A DNA stretch of 64,000 bases from Heterohyrax brucei (lineage: Eukaryota; Chordata; Mammalia; Hyracoidea; Procaviidae): positions 154,994,329 through 155,058,328 of the forward strand of contig CM053143.1 of NCBI GenBank assembly GCA_028571685.1, in the 5' to 3' direction. The position numbers were made by a program, and so were the translations under genes. Shown piece after piece: positions 33,773 through 46,057 of the stretch. How positions within the stretch are numbered: the first letter of the stretch is position 1; every line of letters starts with the position of its first letter. The notes under the pieces are model-generated. The model did no database searches, had not been told where the DNA came from, and worked only from the letters and a program-made list of their open reading frames with translations.

Positions 33773-35334
33773 TGTACAATGTGAGGTCCCTGAAATTGCT
33801 TTCTTGAAAGCATGAGAATGATAACATACACAGAAATGAAACAAAAACGGAAACAAAAAAGAAGCAGAAAGATTTGGGACACTGCTTTAACCACCATCCA
33901 TAGATGTTTATTTAGACTTAAATAAATACAAATTTTGCTACATGGAAAAACACATTCTTACCAGGGATGAGACTTCGTAAATCCATGCAGTGTGAGAATG
34001 GGTGGATTCTATCCTCAAGCACCAGAGAAGTTTCCTGTCAAGTTTCTAATCTCCTTTTTTGGCCAAAGCAGACAAAACTCTGGACACTCCTTCCAGTTTC
34101 CTTTTCAGTTCCCTCTCCTTTTTGCTAAATCATTGCTGTACCCAAGCGACTGCTCCACGCAGCTCTTTGACACTATCCAGCCTTTGCTTAGGGATTGTAT
34201 CTGAGCTAGTTTTGTGGAGCTGGGCAGCCAGTGCAAAGCTGAGCAAAGGCTGCAGAACACGTTGCCTTATTATGAGATTTAAGTTTGCCCAAGGTTCATG
34301 GGCATTTCTTTATAAATAGCCTGAGTTCTAGATCTCAGTGATTTTATCCAGCCTGAATACTGCTAAACTTACCTCGTAGGAGCCACCCTTTCATTTTACC
34401 CCAAAAACCATTTTACCATTGCTAGTACATAATGTGTAGACGCAGCAGACAAGAAATCAAAAGACACATTGTACTGGGAAAATCTTCTGCGAGAGACCTC
34501 TTTAAAATGTTAAAAAGTAAAGATGTCACCTTGAAGGTGCTCCTTACCCCAAGCCATGGTATTTTCAATCACATCATACGCGGGTGAAAACTGGTCAATG
34601 CGTAACAAAGACAGAAGAATTGGTGCCTTTTAATTATGGCGTTGGAGAAGAATATTGAATGTCCCACAGACTACCAAAAGAACAAACAGATCTGTTCTGG
34701 AAGAAGTACAACCAGAGTGCTCTTTGGAAGCAGGGTGCCCATATTAACATTACAAACAGCAAAAGCATTGAAGTCTTCTCATTTTCTCAGACTGGCTAAA
34801 AACTGTTATGTCACTGTGATTCTACATATTCGATCATCTTTCATAACAATCACTGGGACAGATTTCATTACTGACCATCAGGAGGGTCTTTATTGGTCCA
34901 GCAAATGTTACTCTTCGCTAAATGATAATAGAAAAAGATATCAGTGAAAAGTATGTGGGTCTTTTGTGCTCTGTTTATGAATTGTATATGTGAAAGTTCT
35001 CCAAAAAGATGGCTATTGTCTTTATATCTGGTTGATACGTCCTTGTGAGTCCTGGTGGGTCCTTGTGAGTTCAGCTCCAGCTAGGTCAAGTTCCAGGACA
35101 GGGAATAGTGTCTCCAGTATTATCTCCTCTGTTGCTCTGTAGTTGGTCACTCAGTTCCAGTCACACTGCTTTGGCAGTTTGCACCCCGTCTTCCCTACAC
35201 CTAGTGTGCTCTTGCCTCTGATGGTGGCATTGCCCCCTACATCATCTTTTTTAGGTCTTTGTTTAAGTACCATCTCCATCCAGCTTTCTTTCACCAACCT
35301 TTCAAAAACGGAAATCACCGTATATACCCTGCAA
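33773..35334. other. Unassigned apart from the RTE piece at 34437
   Basis: No exon-like feature. Confidence 0.45.
34437..34740 (+). mobile_element. RTE C-terminal ORF fragment
   Basis: It parallels 23425-23680 block by block ('aagccatggtattttcaatc', 'aagaacaaacagatctgttc') and stops abruptly before the 3' tail. Confidence 0.8.
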
Positions 35335-35391
35335 ACACATACATGCACGCATGTGCGCGTGCACACATACACACACACACACACACACACT
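35335..35391. repeat. Mixed CA/CG alternating tract
   Basis: About 55 bp of mostly alternating purine-pyrimidine sequence with 'gcatgtgcgcgtgcacac' and (CA)n. Confidence 0.85.
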
Positions 35392-35454
35392 TCTTATACC
35401 CCTTTCCTGTTTTATGTTTCTCCACAGCACTTATCACACTAGGAATGTTATTTT

Positions 35455-35600
35455 AAAAACCAAACCTGCCATCTTCAAGTCAACTCAGACTCACGGCAAA
35501 ACCATGTGTAGAACTGCATCCATAGGGTTTTCTTGCTGTGATCTTTACGGAAGCAAATCGCCAGGCTTTTCTTCCATGGCACTGCTGAATGGATCCAGAC
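35455..35600 (-). mobile_element. AfroSINE, long form, head missing
   Basis: Stops in the 'cggaagcaaatcgccaggct' region. Confidence 0.7.
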
Positions 35601-35689
35601 AACAAAATTGTAGGTGAGCAGGTGATCACCCGCTGCTTACTCCTTATCCACCCTCTTTGTCATGTGTTACCACTCTCAGCCTTCTACAA

Positions 35690-35800
35690 AGATGGAGAAT
35701 TTGGTCTGTTTTGTTCACTGCTGTGTTTCCAGTGCACAGAACAGCACCTGAGACATATCAGACACTAAAAAAGTCTTGCCTAAGTGAATGAATGAAAATA
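35690..35800 (+). mobile_element. L2/MIR-type 3' end
   Basis: 'cactgctgtgtttccagtgc' and the terminal 'agtgaatgaatga' are typical. Confidence 0.5.
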
Positions 35801-37048
35801 ATCTGTATTATGTGACACTTGTGAATTCACTGATGGTCTTCACATGGTATTCCATTAGATTAGAAACTTTCTAGTGTCTCCTCTGTTTATCCCCTGCATC
35901 CCTTTTAAAAGCTTTCTCAACCCTTTCCTAAAGGGTATATCAGTCTGTCCCCACAGGAGAGCTGAGTGTTAAAGTAGGGACTCCCCATTAACAATCAACA
36001 TAGGATCTGACTTTCAGATACTCCATTAAAGGATTTTAAAGTCATGGAACAACCAAAAATTCCCCAGTATTTAACATCTGCCGAAGTTTGGTTGAGAAAA
36101 ATACCATTTTTAGACACCAGTCTGAAGGCTATATAGTCCAACCATCCTGGAATCCGGATTTCTCTAGAAATCAGTCCTGTAGCAGGTGAACCCAAGGAAG
36201 TGTAGTTTGCCTGAACTCTGTCCCAAAAAAACTCCTGTTATCGAATTGCACTTTAACATTATCCCATTGGCCTATATTGAACAAATACATTTTATAAAAG
36301 TACTGTCTTCATTCTGAGGATATTATCTGATGTTTTACACGTTGTCCATTTAAGGAGAATCCAGGAATTTTTTTTTCCCTTCAAGAGTCTACCAGGAATA
36401 CTTTTTCTTTCCTTGAGCAACTGTTTATATTGCTCTCCTTGCCCTGACTGAGCTCAAGGAGTCACAAATGCCATTTCTAAGCCACTGCTAGTTTGTGCCA
36501 GTTTTTATCCATCTAAGAAAAAATGTAAATAACATGTTAGTGTGTAAACTAAACTGGACTACCTGCATTTGGATGTTCTTGCCCTTCTTAGGTGTTAAAA
36601 CAGACTTGCTTTTATGAAATGATAATGAGAGTCAGGGATAGGATCCTCTGTCTGCTTATTTCTTCCAGAGTTTTAATATGTTTACTTGGAAAAGAACATC
36701 TTATCACCCCCTGTGAGTTCCCAGTCATCTGGGAGAAATTGTACTGACTTTGAAAACCTGAAAGTCTAGCAAGTGCCAGTTTTCAATCTTACTCTAGTCT
36801 GGCTTCATTCTACCTTACCTACTTTCTCTTCCTTTAGTGCTATTATTTCCTTATCCACTTATGTAATTTTACCATCTTGCATTGTATACGTTTAAGCTAC
36901 TATCAATCCTCTGAGAAAGGAACAGATTAAGTGAATGAATGAATCAATCAATCAATCAACTGCATCAAACATATAGATATATATCAACTTTCTGGGCACA
37001 GTCTCAAGCTTCACACTATACTAGATACTCTCATTCATCATCACCAGA
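35801..37048. other. No feature recognised
   Basis: AT-rich upstream flank. Confidence 0.5.
36932..36960. repeat. (AATG)/(AATC)n tetranucleotide
   Basis: Three AATG-type units pass into four AATC units. Confidence 0.85.
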
Positions 37049-37211
37049 ACAAACCAATCCCATTGCCATCGAGTTGACTCCAACTCACAGCGACCCTATA
37101 GGACAGAGTAGAACAGTCTCATAGGGTTTCCCAGGAGTGCCTGGTGGATTCGCACTGCTGCTATTGTGGTTAGCAGCTGTGGCTCTGAACCGCTACTACG
37201 CCACTGTTTCC
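37049..37211 (-). mobile_element. AfroSINE, full length
   Basis: Good preservation of tail ('gccatcgagttgactccaac'). Confidence 0.9.
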
Positions 37212-37246
37212 TATTCACTGTTCCCTTGCTTGTTATCTGTAGAACG

Positions 37247-37442
37247 TGTTGTTGCTGCTGGGGGCCACCTTGTCAGGTCCGACTTCCCCTATGTGAGTAG
37301 AACTGCCCTGTGTGTTTTTCTCGGCTATCTTCTTTAGGAAGCAGATCACCAGTTTTTCTCACTGTGGGCCTACTGGGTGAGTCCCAGCCCCCAGCCTTCA
37401 GATTTGCCGCCTACGGCCCAATGCTTACACCACCGGGGCTCC
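37247..37442 (-). mobile_element. AfroSINE, long form
   Basis: Ends 'cttacaccaccggggctcct'; the tail is RTE-like ('gttgttgctgctgggggcca'). Confidence 0.75.
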
Positions 37443-37451
37443 TTGCGCCAT

Positions 37452-37635
37452 GATAGTACTTTGTAGTTTACATGTCTTGCCTCACTTAATTCTCACAGGA
37501 ATCCTCAGACGACAGTGTGATTTCCCATCACTATACCCATGAAGAAATTTAGGCCTAGAGAGTTCAAGAAAAACATGGTGGGGAGAATTGGAATTCTAAC
37601 CTAGATGTGCTGTGCTTCCAAGGCTAGTGCTTTTC
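37452..37635 (+). mobile_element. MIR SINE
   Basis: 'cttaattctcacaggaatcc' and 'atgaagaaatttaggcctag'. Confidence 0.75.
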
Positions 37636-38559
37636 TTCTTTACCGTGTTACTGCTTTTGAGAGCTACTGTATTTGAGGGTGATTTTTAAATTTTTTTTTA
37701 AAGAAATAAGGAGAAGCTGGTTATTTTCTTGACCTCAGGATAACCTTCCTTGTAGCAAGGTGCTGTGTGGCGGGGCTTTGCTTAAGCTGGGCCTCGCTGA
37801 CCTGTTAGCTTCCAGAAAGCATTCACTGGACCAAGGGCCTTTTGATCAGTACACTAAAAAGATACGCTGTCGGATAGTCTCCTTTTGATCATTTTTTCTA
37901 CTGAGTGAGAATTCATATTGTGCAACTGCATTACAGTGGGAGCTTGCTTCATTACTTACTAATGTCCTTTAACAGTAAAGCTGAGCTACCATCATTTGGT
38001 CCTCTTCTCATTCTCCTGTGGCTAAATATAAAATGTAGGATGAAGTCCTCCTATTACTGTTGGGAATATAAGTCCTCAAATGGAAAGCTTGGAGAAAAAA
38101 CAAATAAATAAAGTGAGACGCAGAATTCACCAAGATTCCCCAACTATCAAGCATGTGTGACAGAGGGCTCAGAAGCCTCTTTCAGCCAGTGGGGATTTGC
38201 CGAAGCTAGGCACTGAAGGTGATGCACAGAGATATGGGACATCATCCTTGTCCTCAGAACCCTTACAGTCTTGCAATTCAGGGATCCAGAGACAATTATG
38301 AAGTCATGGTTAATAAATGTTCTGTGCTTTACAAGCCAGACAGCTTCTGACCCAACTTCCAGCTCTGCCATTGTAGAGCTAAAGCAGCTATAAATGACAT
38401 GTAAACAAATGAATATCACTGTGTTTTGATAAATTTTATTTATGGACACTGAACTTGGAATTTCCCATAATTTTCACAACATGAAATATTATTCTTTTTA
38501 ATTTTTTCAACAATTTAAAAACCAAAGAAACATCCCTAGGCCACAAGTCATATAAAAAG
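37636..38559. other. No feature recognised
   Basis: AT-rich upstream flank. Confidence 0.5.
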
Positions 38560-38720
38560 ACACAGCATGCCAGATGAAGCCCACAGGGCACAGTTTGCCA
38601 ATCACTACTGGAAATAATGGGTTAACAATTTTTATGCCATAGACCTCTTTGCCAGACTTCTTTGCCAGCCTGATGAAGCCTATAGACCTCTTTTTAAAAT
38701 ACTACTTCTAAGTGCCTAAC
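38560..38720 (+). mobile_element. Possible hAT-Charlie (MER5-like) remnants
   Basis: 'gggcacagtttgccaatcac' resembles a MER5-type end. A following 'tagacctctttgccag' block, present in two overlapping versions, resembles another old DNA element. Confidence 0.3.
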
Positions 38721-38814
38721 ATAAAATACAAGATTACAGAGGAAACTAATAGAAATACTATTGTCAATGTACTTTTGAAACTGTGATGTTATGATATATA
38801 TTCTTTATTATTAA

Positions 38815-39022
38815 CATGGGGACCCGGATGGTACAGTGTTTAGAATGTTTAGCTGCTAAGCAAAAAGTCTGCAGTTTGAACCCACTAGATGCTTCTCAGG
38901 AGAAGAATGTAGCAGTCTGTTCTGTAAAGATTTACATTCTTGGAAACTCCGTGGGGCAATTCTACTCTGCCTCTAGGGTAATTCTTAGTCAAAATTGACT
39001 CAACAGCAGTAGGTTTGGTGTT
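38815..39022 (+). mobile_element. AfroSINE, long form
   Basis: Extra block 'ctgttctgtaaagatttaca'. Confidence 0.85.
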
Positions 39023-39109
39023 TCTTGGTTTTATTATTAACATGTTGAATAACGAGATCTAACAGTGAGTCTAATAGCTACTCTATTTTGAGATAGTGAT
39101 GAAGATGGA

Positions 39110-39164
39110 ACCCTAGTGGCACAGTGGTTAAGAGCTTGGCTGCTAATCAATCGGTCAGCAGTTC
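39110..39164 (+). mobile_element. AfroSINE head, split copy
   Basis: The rest lies at 39608-39700 beyond an L1 insertion. Confidence 0.85.
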
Positions 39165-39607
39165 TGTGCTCTCAGAGGGGTCGTAAAGAGGGTCCCAGAC
39201 AGCTGAGAAAACTGTAGAACGAAATTCTAACTCACAAAAAAAGAAAAACAACCCAGACTTACTGGCCTGATAGAGGCTGGAGAAACCCTGAAAGGATGGT
39301 CCCTAGGCACCTGTTTAACTCAGTACTGAAGTCACCCTTGAAATTCACCCTTCAGCCCAAGAATAGACAGGCCTATAAAACAAAAGGAGACTCAAGGGGC
39401 ACACCAGTCCAGTGGCAAGAATGAGAAAGTAGGAAGAAGTAGGAAAGCTGGCAAGGTGGAATCCAAGGTCGAGAAGGGGAGGAGGCTGACATGTTGTGGG
39501 GTTGGCAACCAGTGCCACGTCATATGTATTAACTATTTCATGAGAAATTAATTTGTTCTGTAAACCTTCACCTAAAGCACAATCAAATCAGAACCAAAAA
39601 ACGACTG
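39165..39607 (+). mobile_element. L1 3' UTR insertion splitting an AfroSINE
   Basis: The 3' part reads 'ctgtaaaccttcacctaaag' and is A-rich. AGCAGTTC flanks it at 39157-39164 and 39608-39615, both inside one AfroSINE. Confidence 0.75.
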
Positions 39608-39700
39608 AGCAGTTCAAATCCCCCAGCTGCTCCTTGGGGCCCTTCTACTCTGTGGTAGGTCACTAGAGGATGGAACCAACTTGATGACAACAGGTTTATG
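39608..39700 (+). mobile_element. AfroSINE remainder, split copy
   Basis: Middle and tail of the SINE begun at 39110. Confidence 0.85.
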
Positions 39701-39849
39701 GAAATGAGGATATACGATATTCGGAAATACCTGCAGCCACTGTAAGTGACATGAAAATCTGTGCTTTTTCTTCACGACAAAACCCCATGATGCTATTGCA
39801 GTTGGTAGCCTGCATTCCAAATTGAAGGGAAATCTAACTTTTAACTAGA

Positions 39850-40044
39850 ACTGCTTTCCAGCTGCTGCAGTGGAGTCACCTCTGACTCACAGTGACTCTG
39901 TGTGTGTCACAGCAGGACTGTGCTTCTCTGTAGGGTTTTCAGAGGCTAAGTTCTCACAAGTAGATCATCAGGCCTTTCTTCCAAAGTGTTTCTGCATGGA
40001 CTTGAACCACCAACTTTCTGGTTACCAACACAAGTGTGTTAACT
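39850..40044 (-). mobile_element. AfroSINE, long form, receiving a second SINE
   Basis: Its head end carries the ATTTGCACCCA duplication of the next copy. Confidence 0.8.
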
Positions 40045-40055
40045 ATTTGCACCCA

Positions 40056-40179
40056 AACCCAAACCCTCTACCACTGCCACTCCGACTCACAGTGACCTGA
40101 TAGGTCAGAGCAGAACTGCTCCATAGAGTTTCCAAGGAGTGCCTGGCAGATTGCTGATCTTTGTGTTAGTAGACATAGC
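40056..40179 (-). mobile_element. AfroSINE nested in an AfroSINE
   Basis: Flanked by ATTTGCACCCA at 40045-40055 and 40180-40190. Confidence 0.8.
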
Positions 40180-40559
40180 ATTTGCACCCAGGGACTTGGA
40201 AACGCTAGACATAACTAAAAATAATATTTTTTTCCATCCAAATGCACAGACTCTCTGGATTCTATGCACAGATCCGCTGTAAAAAGCTTGGATATCAAGT
40301 TAAGAACCTCTGAGGAGTTGAGGAGAATATAGACTAGGAAAATTGGGTAAATACAAGGCTGCTGTCTTTAAGAGCACAATTTTAAGAGATACAGTTTACC
40401 TGGCTACCACTGATAAGGACACTTACGGGGAAGTCAACAAAAGGTCTCTGATGCAGCAGGAGAAATGTGGGCTGCAGAACTCAAACTCAAGTAGAAAGAC
40501 CAGGTACGATGGTCTGACAGACTGGAGGGTCCCCTGAAGATGCGGCCCCCAGATTCTCT

Positions 40560-40891
40560 GTTAACCTGGAACAGAAACCCTCCCAGAAGCCAACTCCTCA
40601 AAGATTGAACTGGCCTATAAAGCATAAAATAGAGACTGGTGAAGAGTGTGCTTCTTGGCTTAGGTAGATACAGGAGACTAACAGGGCAACAACTGTCTGA
40701 AGGCAAGATGAGAAGACAGAAGGGGACAGGAGCTGGCTGAATGGACATGGGAAATATGCAGGGTGGAGAGGAGAAGCGTGCTGTCGTAGTATGGGGAGAG
40801 CTGCTAGGATCACCTAACAGCATGTGCAATTTTTTTGTAGAAGAAACTGACTCAAATCACAAACTTTCACTTAAAACACAATTTAAAAAAC
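40560..40891 (+). mobile_element. L1 3' UTR fragment
   Basis: The blocks 'ggggacaggagctggctgaa' and 'aaactttcacttaaaacaca' are shared with 50300-50505 and the reversed copy at 51562. Confidence 0.7.
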
Positions 40892-41409
40892 CAGGCTAAA
40901 TTGAAGGATGTTGAGTCAGTGAAGAGAAAGGGGGTGGCTCTCAGTATCCTATGCAAATCTGTGCACGTCGATCAGTGCTGTTCCACCATTCCCATGACAG
41001 AAGTGGAAGCTGGGATTGGTGCAACTTGGGCTCCATAAAGGAATTCTCAGGATACAGCGGCTACTGTGCTGTGCAAAACCCGCAGTGTTTACATACCAAG
41101 TCTGCAACTGGACTTTTCAAGTATGTTTATTAAAACATTATTTTTGGAAAAGCAGTTTGGAACAGACTTGCTCTCCCTTAGGGTTACAACACAGAGAGTC
41201 AGAAATATTTGCTCCATCTTTAAACATTGCTAATGGAGACAAAGGTGGTTATTTCCATTACATTTTTTCTAACTATCTACAGTAAATGTGCATTATTTTA
41301 TAATGGGAAAAACTTTGTTTTAAAAATGAAGTTGATCTCTTTAATTTGGGATATCTCACCAGAATAAAACGATGTGTAACAGACAGCTGTGTTCCTCAGT
41401 GTTAGATCA

Positions 41410-41536
41410 GAAGCTGAGGAAGGAAACAGGGAAGGAGGTGAGGAAAAGGAAGAAGAGAAGGGAGGAGAGGGGAGGGGAAGGAAAGACGGAGAAGGGAGAG
41501 GAAAGAGAAGAAGTGATGGGGGGGGGGAGAAAAATT
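41410..41536. repeat. Homopurine (GGA/GAA)n tract
   Basis: About 120 bp of almost pure G/A on the plus strand, ending in a G9 run and A5. Such tracts can form intramolecular triplex DNA. Confidence 0.85.
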
Positions 41537-41607
41537 TTAAAAACTCTTCAGTTTTCTTACAATTCCAAGTGACCTAAACTTAACTAGGCCCTCACTAACC
41601 CTTCCGG

Positions 41608-41790
41608 AAAAAAAAAAAACAAAAAAAAAACAAAAAAACGCAGTGCTGTCAAGTCCATGCTGACTCCGAGAGACCCCATAGGACAGAGCAGAACTGCCCC
41701 ATAGAGTTTCCAAGGAGTGCCTAGCAGATTTGAGCTGCTGACCTTCGGCTAGCGGACACAGCACTTACCCGCTACACCGCCAGGGTTTCC
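41608..41790 (-). mobile_element. AfroSINE with A-rich leader and long target duplication
   Basis: AGGCCCTCACTA flanks it at 41586-41597 and 41791-41802, and similarity continues about 8 bp further. A long A/C run precedes the tail. Confidence 0.9.
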
Positions 41791-42195
41791 AGGCCCTCAC
41801 TACCTCCCGGTAAATCAATTTATTCATCTCCTCTCCACTTTCTAGAGCTTCTTCAAAGCTCAGTTTCTGACCCAGCACTCCAGTTTCTCTCGGAGTGGCC
41901 TTCTCCTGTCCTCTGCTGTGAAGATGGAGCACTTCCAACATGAGCTTCCCTCATCTTTATACTTTATTTCACAAAATCTTTTCCTGTCCAATTCTAAGAA
42001 AACATAGAGAGAACACTTCTACTCCACTCCAAAGTTAAATCCCCTTGTTGTACTCTAAACGTAATCCCTGTCTTCTCCAGAACCAAATTGCATCAACTAT
42101 GCTTTTAACAGTTTGAGTATTTCTAACCTCTCTTGTACTCTCTTGTGCTACACTAGAAATAAGCATTTCTCACTGAATGTCTTTATATAGTATAA

Positions 42196-42318
42196 AAATC
42201 AAACTCAAACAGATTGCTATCAAGTAAGTTCTGACTCCTAGCAACCCTACAGGACAAAGTAGAACTGTTCCACAGTTCTGGCAGATGTGAACTGCTGACC
42301 ACTACATCACTAGCGTTA
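42196..42318 (-). mobile_element. AfroSINE with head deletion
   Basis: The segment between 'gaactgctgac' and 'cactacatcacta' is lost. Confidence 0.8.
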
Positions 42319-42671
42319 CTAGAGTCTAATCCAATTTATCACCCAACAAGAGGTAGTAAATGTAAGACTCTAACAAAGGACACTCAGGTTACTAGTACAT
42401 TCCATCTTCTGCCTCAATTACTGCCCTCAGGCCAGACTAGCACAGTCTGCATTCTTCTCCCTATCTCTTCCTCTCCCTATCTCTGAGTAAATACAATTGA
42501 TTACAGAGAAAGATAATGAAATTTGGGGTAATTCACGCTGTTTGATAAGATGTAATGAAATCCTGTGACTCCTGACTATTCTTCTGTGACAAACACCTAC
42601 CTCTTTGAATTCTGGCTATAAAAAACACTAGAATGTAACCCAAATGGAACAATTTTCTGAGAAACTAGCTT

Positions 42672-42728
42672 TACTCTGGCCTCTAGGGTCACCATGAGTT
42701 GGACCCGACTCGACGACACTGGGTTTTG
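42672..42728 (+). mobile_element. AfroSINE tail fragment
   Basis: Only the tail 'gacccgactcgacgacactg' region. Confidence 0.75.
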
Positions 42729-43521
42729 TTCTGACTGTCCTCTGGATTTGCTAGTTCTCTGCAAATAAAGCACTGAACCCCACACCGTCTCTGAATTTTG
42801 CCTGTCAGTGACAGGTGGAATGAACTTGCTTTATTTAGTTCAGCAGCACGAATGACTATGATTTTCTGATTTTTTTAAGTAAGCTTTTCCTTACCACAGA
42901 TCTCTCTGATACTGTACTTGTGCAACTGATTTGTCTTTTTTTTGTTACTTTTTTATGGTTAAATATTGTACTCACTTACTTCAAAACACTAGCCTCATCT
43001 GTATTTTTTGAAACTTCGTGCTTTCATCCCAGACCTTACACAACATTCTGTCAGTAAATCTAAACAGCATCTTTTTTTCTGTCTTCATACATATTGACGA
43101 TAGGAGTACTGAATAAATCAATGTTATAATCAGAGGCCAGCAATAGCAGGCCACTAGATCACTTCAAGTGTATGATAATCACTAACTGATTCTTTGACTA
43201 TGCACATTTCACCAGCAAGGAATCTATAATGTATAAATATTTTATAAGAGAAACTTTCAAATGTCTTGCTACAATGAAGATATTCTATTTGATTCCTTTT
43301 ATTAACAAGCCAGTAACTCTTTCAATGAAGGGAATGCGTTTAGGTGGGTATAATTACAATTAGAGAATGCAACTGACTTCTAGTAATCCCAATTTCTCTT
43401 CATAATTCTTTACAAGTCATCTGTTTGGTAATTTAGGCTAACTTGTTCAGCAAATTGCAGAAATAATCACACTACTTTGTAACTCTTCCCATCAAGAAGT
43501 GGAGCCTTTTTCCTTCCCTGC

Positions 43522-44010
43522 TGTTGTAGTCAGCCAGTGCTGCTCTAACAGAAATACCACAGAGTGGATGACTAACAAAAGAAAGTTTATTGTTAACATG
43601 GTCCGGTAGGCTACAAGTCCAAATTCACGGTGTCCACCCCAGGGGAAGGCCTTCCACCTTGTCGGCTTTGGAGGAAAGTCCTTGTGTTGCATCAGTCGTT
43701 CAGGGAGCATCTGGGCTCAGGAACCTCAGTCTGAAAGACATGCTCTCCTCCAGATCCTGCTTTCTTGATAGTGTGAGCTTCCCAAATTTCTCTGCTGGAT
43801 TTTTTCCCTTTATAGCTCAAGAGATTGCCTCAAGGCATAACACTAACTTACATATTGAATCCTGCTCTGCCAGCGCAACTGCTGCCCATTCGCCCTCCTT
43901 AACACCATGGAGGCAGGAATTCCAACGTGGAAGAATGTCACACAATGCTGGGAATTATGGCACAGCCAAATTGTTATGGATTTTTGGGGGGACACATTCT
44001 GTCCATGACA
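43522..44010 (-). mobile_element. Solo LTR, same family, copy 4
   Basis: On the plus strand it runs from TGTTGTAGTCAGCC to GTCCATGACA, i.e. it lies inverted. Flanks CCTGC and CCTCC differ at one base. Confidence 0.75.
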
Positions 44011-44411
44011 CCTCCTAAATCTAGGCTGGCCTTATGTCTTGCAATGGAAAATAGAATGTAGAAAGATGACTGTAAATTCTGAGCCTGGGCTTTACGTGGC
44101 TTGCAGCCCTTCCTGCTCTTGGAACCCCTGCCATCACCGCCACGGGAACATGCCTCAGTCAGCCTGTTACAGGAAGAGAAACTAAGGAGAAGAGAACTGA
44201 GATAGCTTAGCTAATAGCCAGTTCTCAGTACTTCAGCTAATCACAGATAAATGTCAGTCAAGCAAAGCCAAGTCTGGCCCAGCCCAGAAACACAGAGCTG
44301 ATCCTAGCCCACAGGGATGTCTTGCAAAATCATGAGTTGATTAAATGACTGTTGACTTAGCTCATTAAGTTTTACAGTGGTTCCTCACACAGCAAGACCC
44401 TTGAAGGGCAC

Positions 44412-44596
44412 ACTGCTAACCTCAAAGTTGGTGATTCCAACCTGCTTAATCATATGATGGAAGAAAAGCCTCAGGGTCTGTGTCCGTCAAGATTACAGCC
44501 CAGAAAATCTATGGACCAATTCTGCTGTGATGCACGAGTTCACTGTGAGTTGGAACCAACTTGATAGGAGCAGATTTGGTTGGTTTGTTTTATTGT
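44412..44596 (+). mobile_element. AfroSINE, long form, decayed
   Basis: 'tcaagattacagcccagaaa' block and tail. Confidence 0.7.
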
Positions 44597-45073
44597 GCAA
44601 CAAAAGCTAATTCCTACGCATTTTCCAAACCCATGTTTTTTTATAAATTATGTCAGTTTCCTGACACTTTTCTCATTTGTTTATGAGTTCATCAGGACTG
44701 ACTAACACAGAATGGGTTAGGATGACGCTGACAAACGTTCTCTGTGCCCAGGGAAATACCCACCACTGTTCTCCACTCTCCAGCTGTTCTTCTGAGTCCC
44801 CAGTATTTTCTTTCTTACGCATCCAGGGCTTCAAAATCCCAGTTATACCCCCCATGCTACAACCTCATGTCTTACCTCAACAACCACCACTGATAATCAG
44901 AACTTACTTCTTCTATGACAGATGACACGAGTTCATCGACTAGAGAGTTAAATTCCTCTTAATATGCCAGGACTGTGTGAAGCTTTAGGTTTGAACATTC
45001 CTTAGACGACAGATCCCCGTACTATTGTGCTGACTGCTCTCAGATGGCTGAGGATCGCTTCCTGGCTGTGTAA

Positions 45074-45533
45074 ACTTGTTGCTAGGTGCTGTCAAGTTGG
45101 TTCTGACTCAGTGACCCTGTGCACAACAGGACAAAGCACTGCCCGGTCCTGCGCTGTGCCCATGATCGTTCTTATGCTTAAGCCCATCGTTGCAGCCACT
45201 GTGTCAATCCATCATGTGGAGGGTCTTTCTCCTTTTCTCTGACCCTCCACTCTATCAAGCATGATGTTCTTCTCCAGAGATGAATCCTTCCTGACAACAT
45301 GTCTGAAGTATGCAAGACACAGTCATGCCATCTTTGCTCCCAAGGAGCACTCTAGTTGTACTTTTCCCAGAATAGATCTGTTTGTTCTTTTGGCAGTCCA
45401 TGGGACATTCAACATTCTTCTCCAACACCACAATTCATGGTTATCAATTCTTCTTTTGTCTTCTTTATTCATTGTCCAGCTATCACAAGCATTAGGATTC
45501 AATTGAAAATACCATGGCTTGGATCAGAAGCAC
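45074..45533 (-). mobile_element. RTE 3' segment, first part
   Basis: The reverse complement of the tail and C-terminal ORF, from 'ttgctaggtgctgtcaagtt' up to the solo LTR insertion at 45534. Confidence 0.85.
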
Positions 45534-46057
45534 TGTTTTAGTCAGCTAGGGCTGCTCTAACAGAAATACCATGAGTGGATGGCTTTAACGAAGGAAAGTT
45601 TCTTCTTACACAGTCCAGTAGGCTGCACATCCAATTTCAGGATATCTGCTCCAGGGGCAGGCTTTCTCCCTTTTCAGCTCTGGAGGAAAGTCAGTTATTG
45701 TGTCCGTCTTTGTCCAGGGAGCATCTTGGCACAGGAACTTCAGGTCTGAAGGATACCCTCTTCTCCTGGGGCTGTTTACTTGATGGTGTGAGATTCCCAA
45801 TTCTCAACCTACTTCCCTTTCCTTTTATTTCTTGCAGGATGAAATGATTAAGGGTGGGGCAAACCGTACTCCAAGAAAACTACCTTTAGAGTGGAGCAGG
45901 GAGGTGATTCTGTGAAAGGATTTACGGCCCCACTCTAATCCCTTAACAGACCCCACCGGAAAATCACAAAATGGAGGACAGTCACAAGATACTGGGAATC
46001 ATGGCCCAGCCACGTGGCTACACCTATTTTTGGGGGGACACAATTCAATCCGTGACA
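45534..46057 (-). mobile_element. Solo LTR, same family, copy 5, inside an RTE LINE
   Basis: It runs from TGTTTTAGTCAGC to CCGTGACA with flanks AGCAC and AGCAT. The minus-strand RTE fragment is continuous on either side of it. Confidence 0.8.

Larger units (their letters stand above)
41803..43521. other. Mostly unassigned
   Basis: Two decayed SINE pieces (42196, 42672); otherwise AT-rich unique sequence. Confidence 0.5.
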
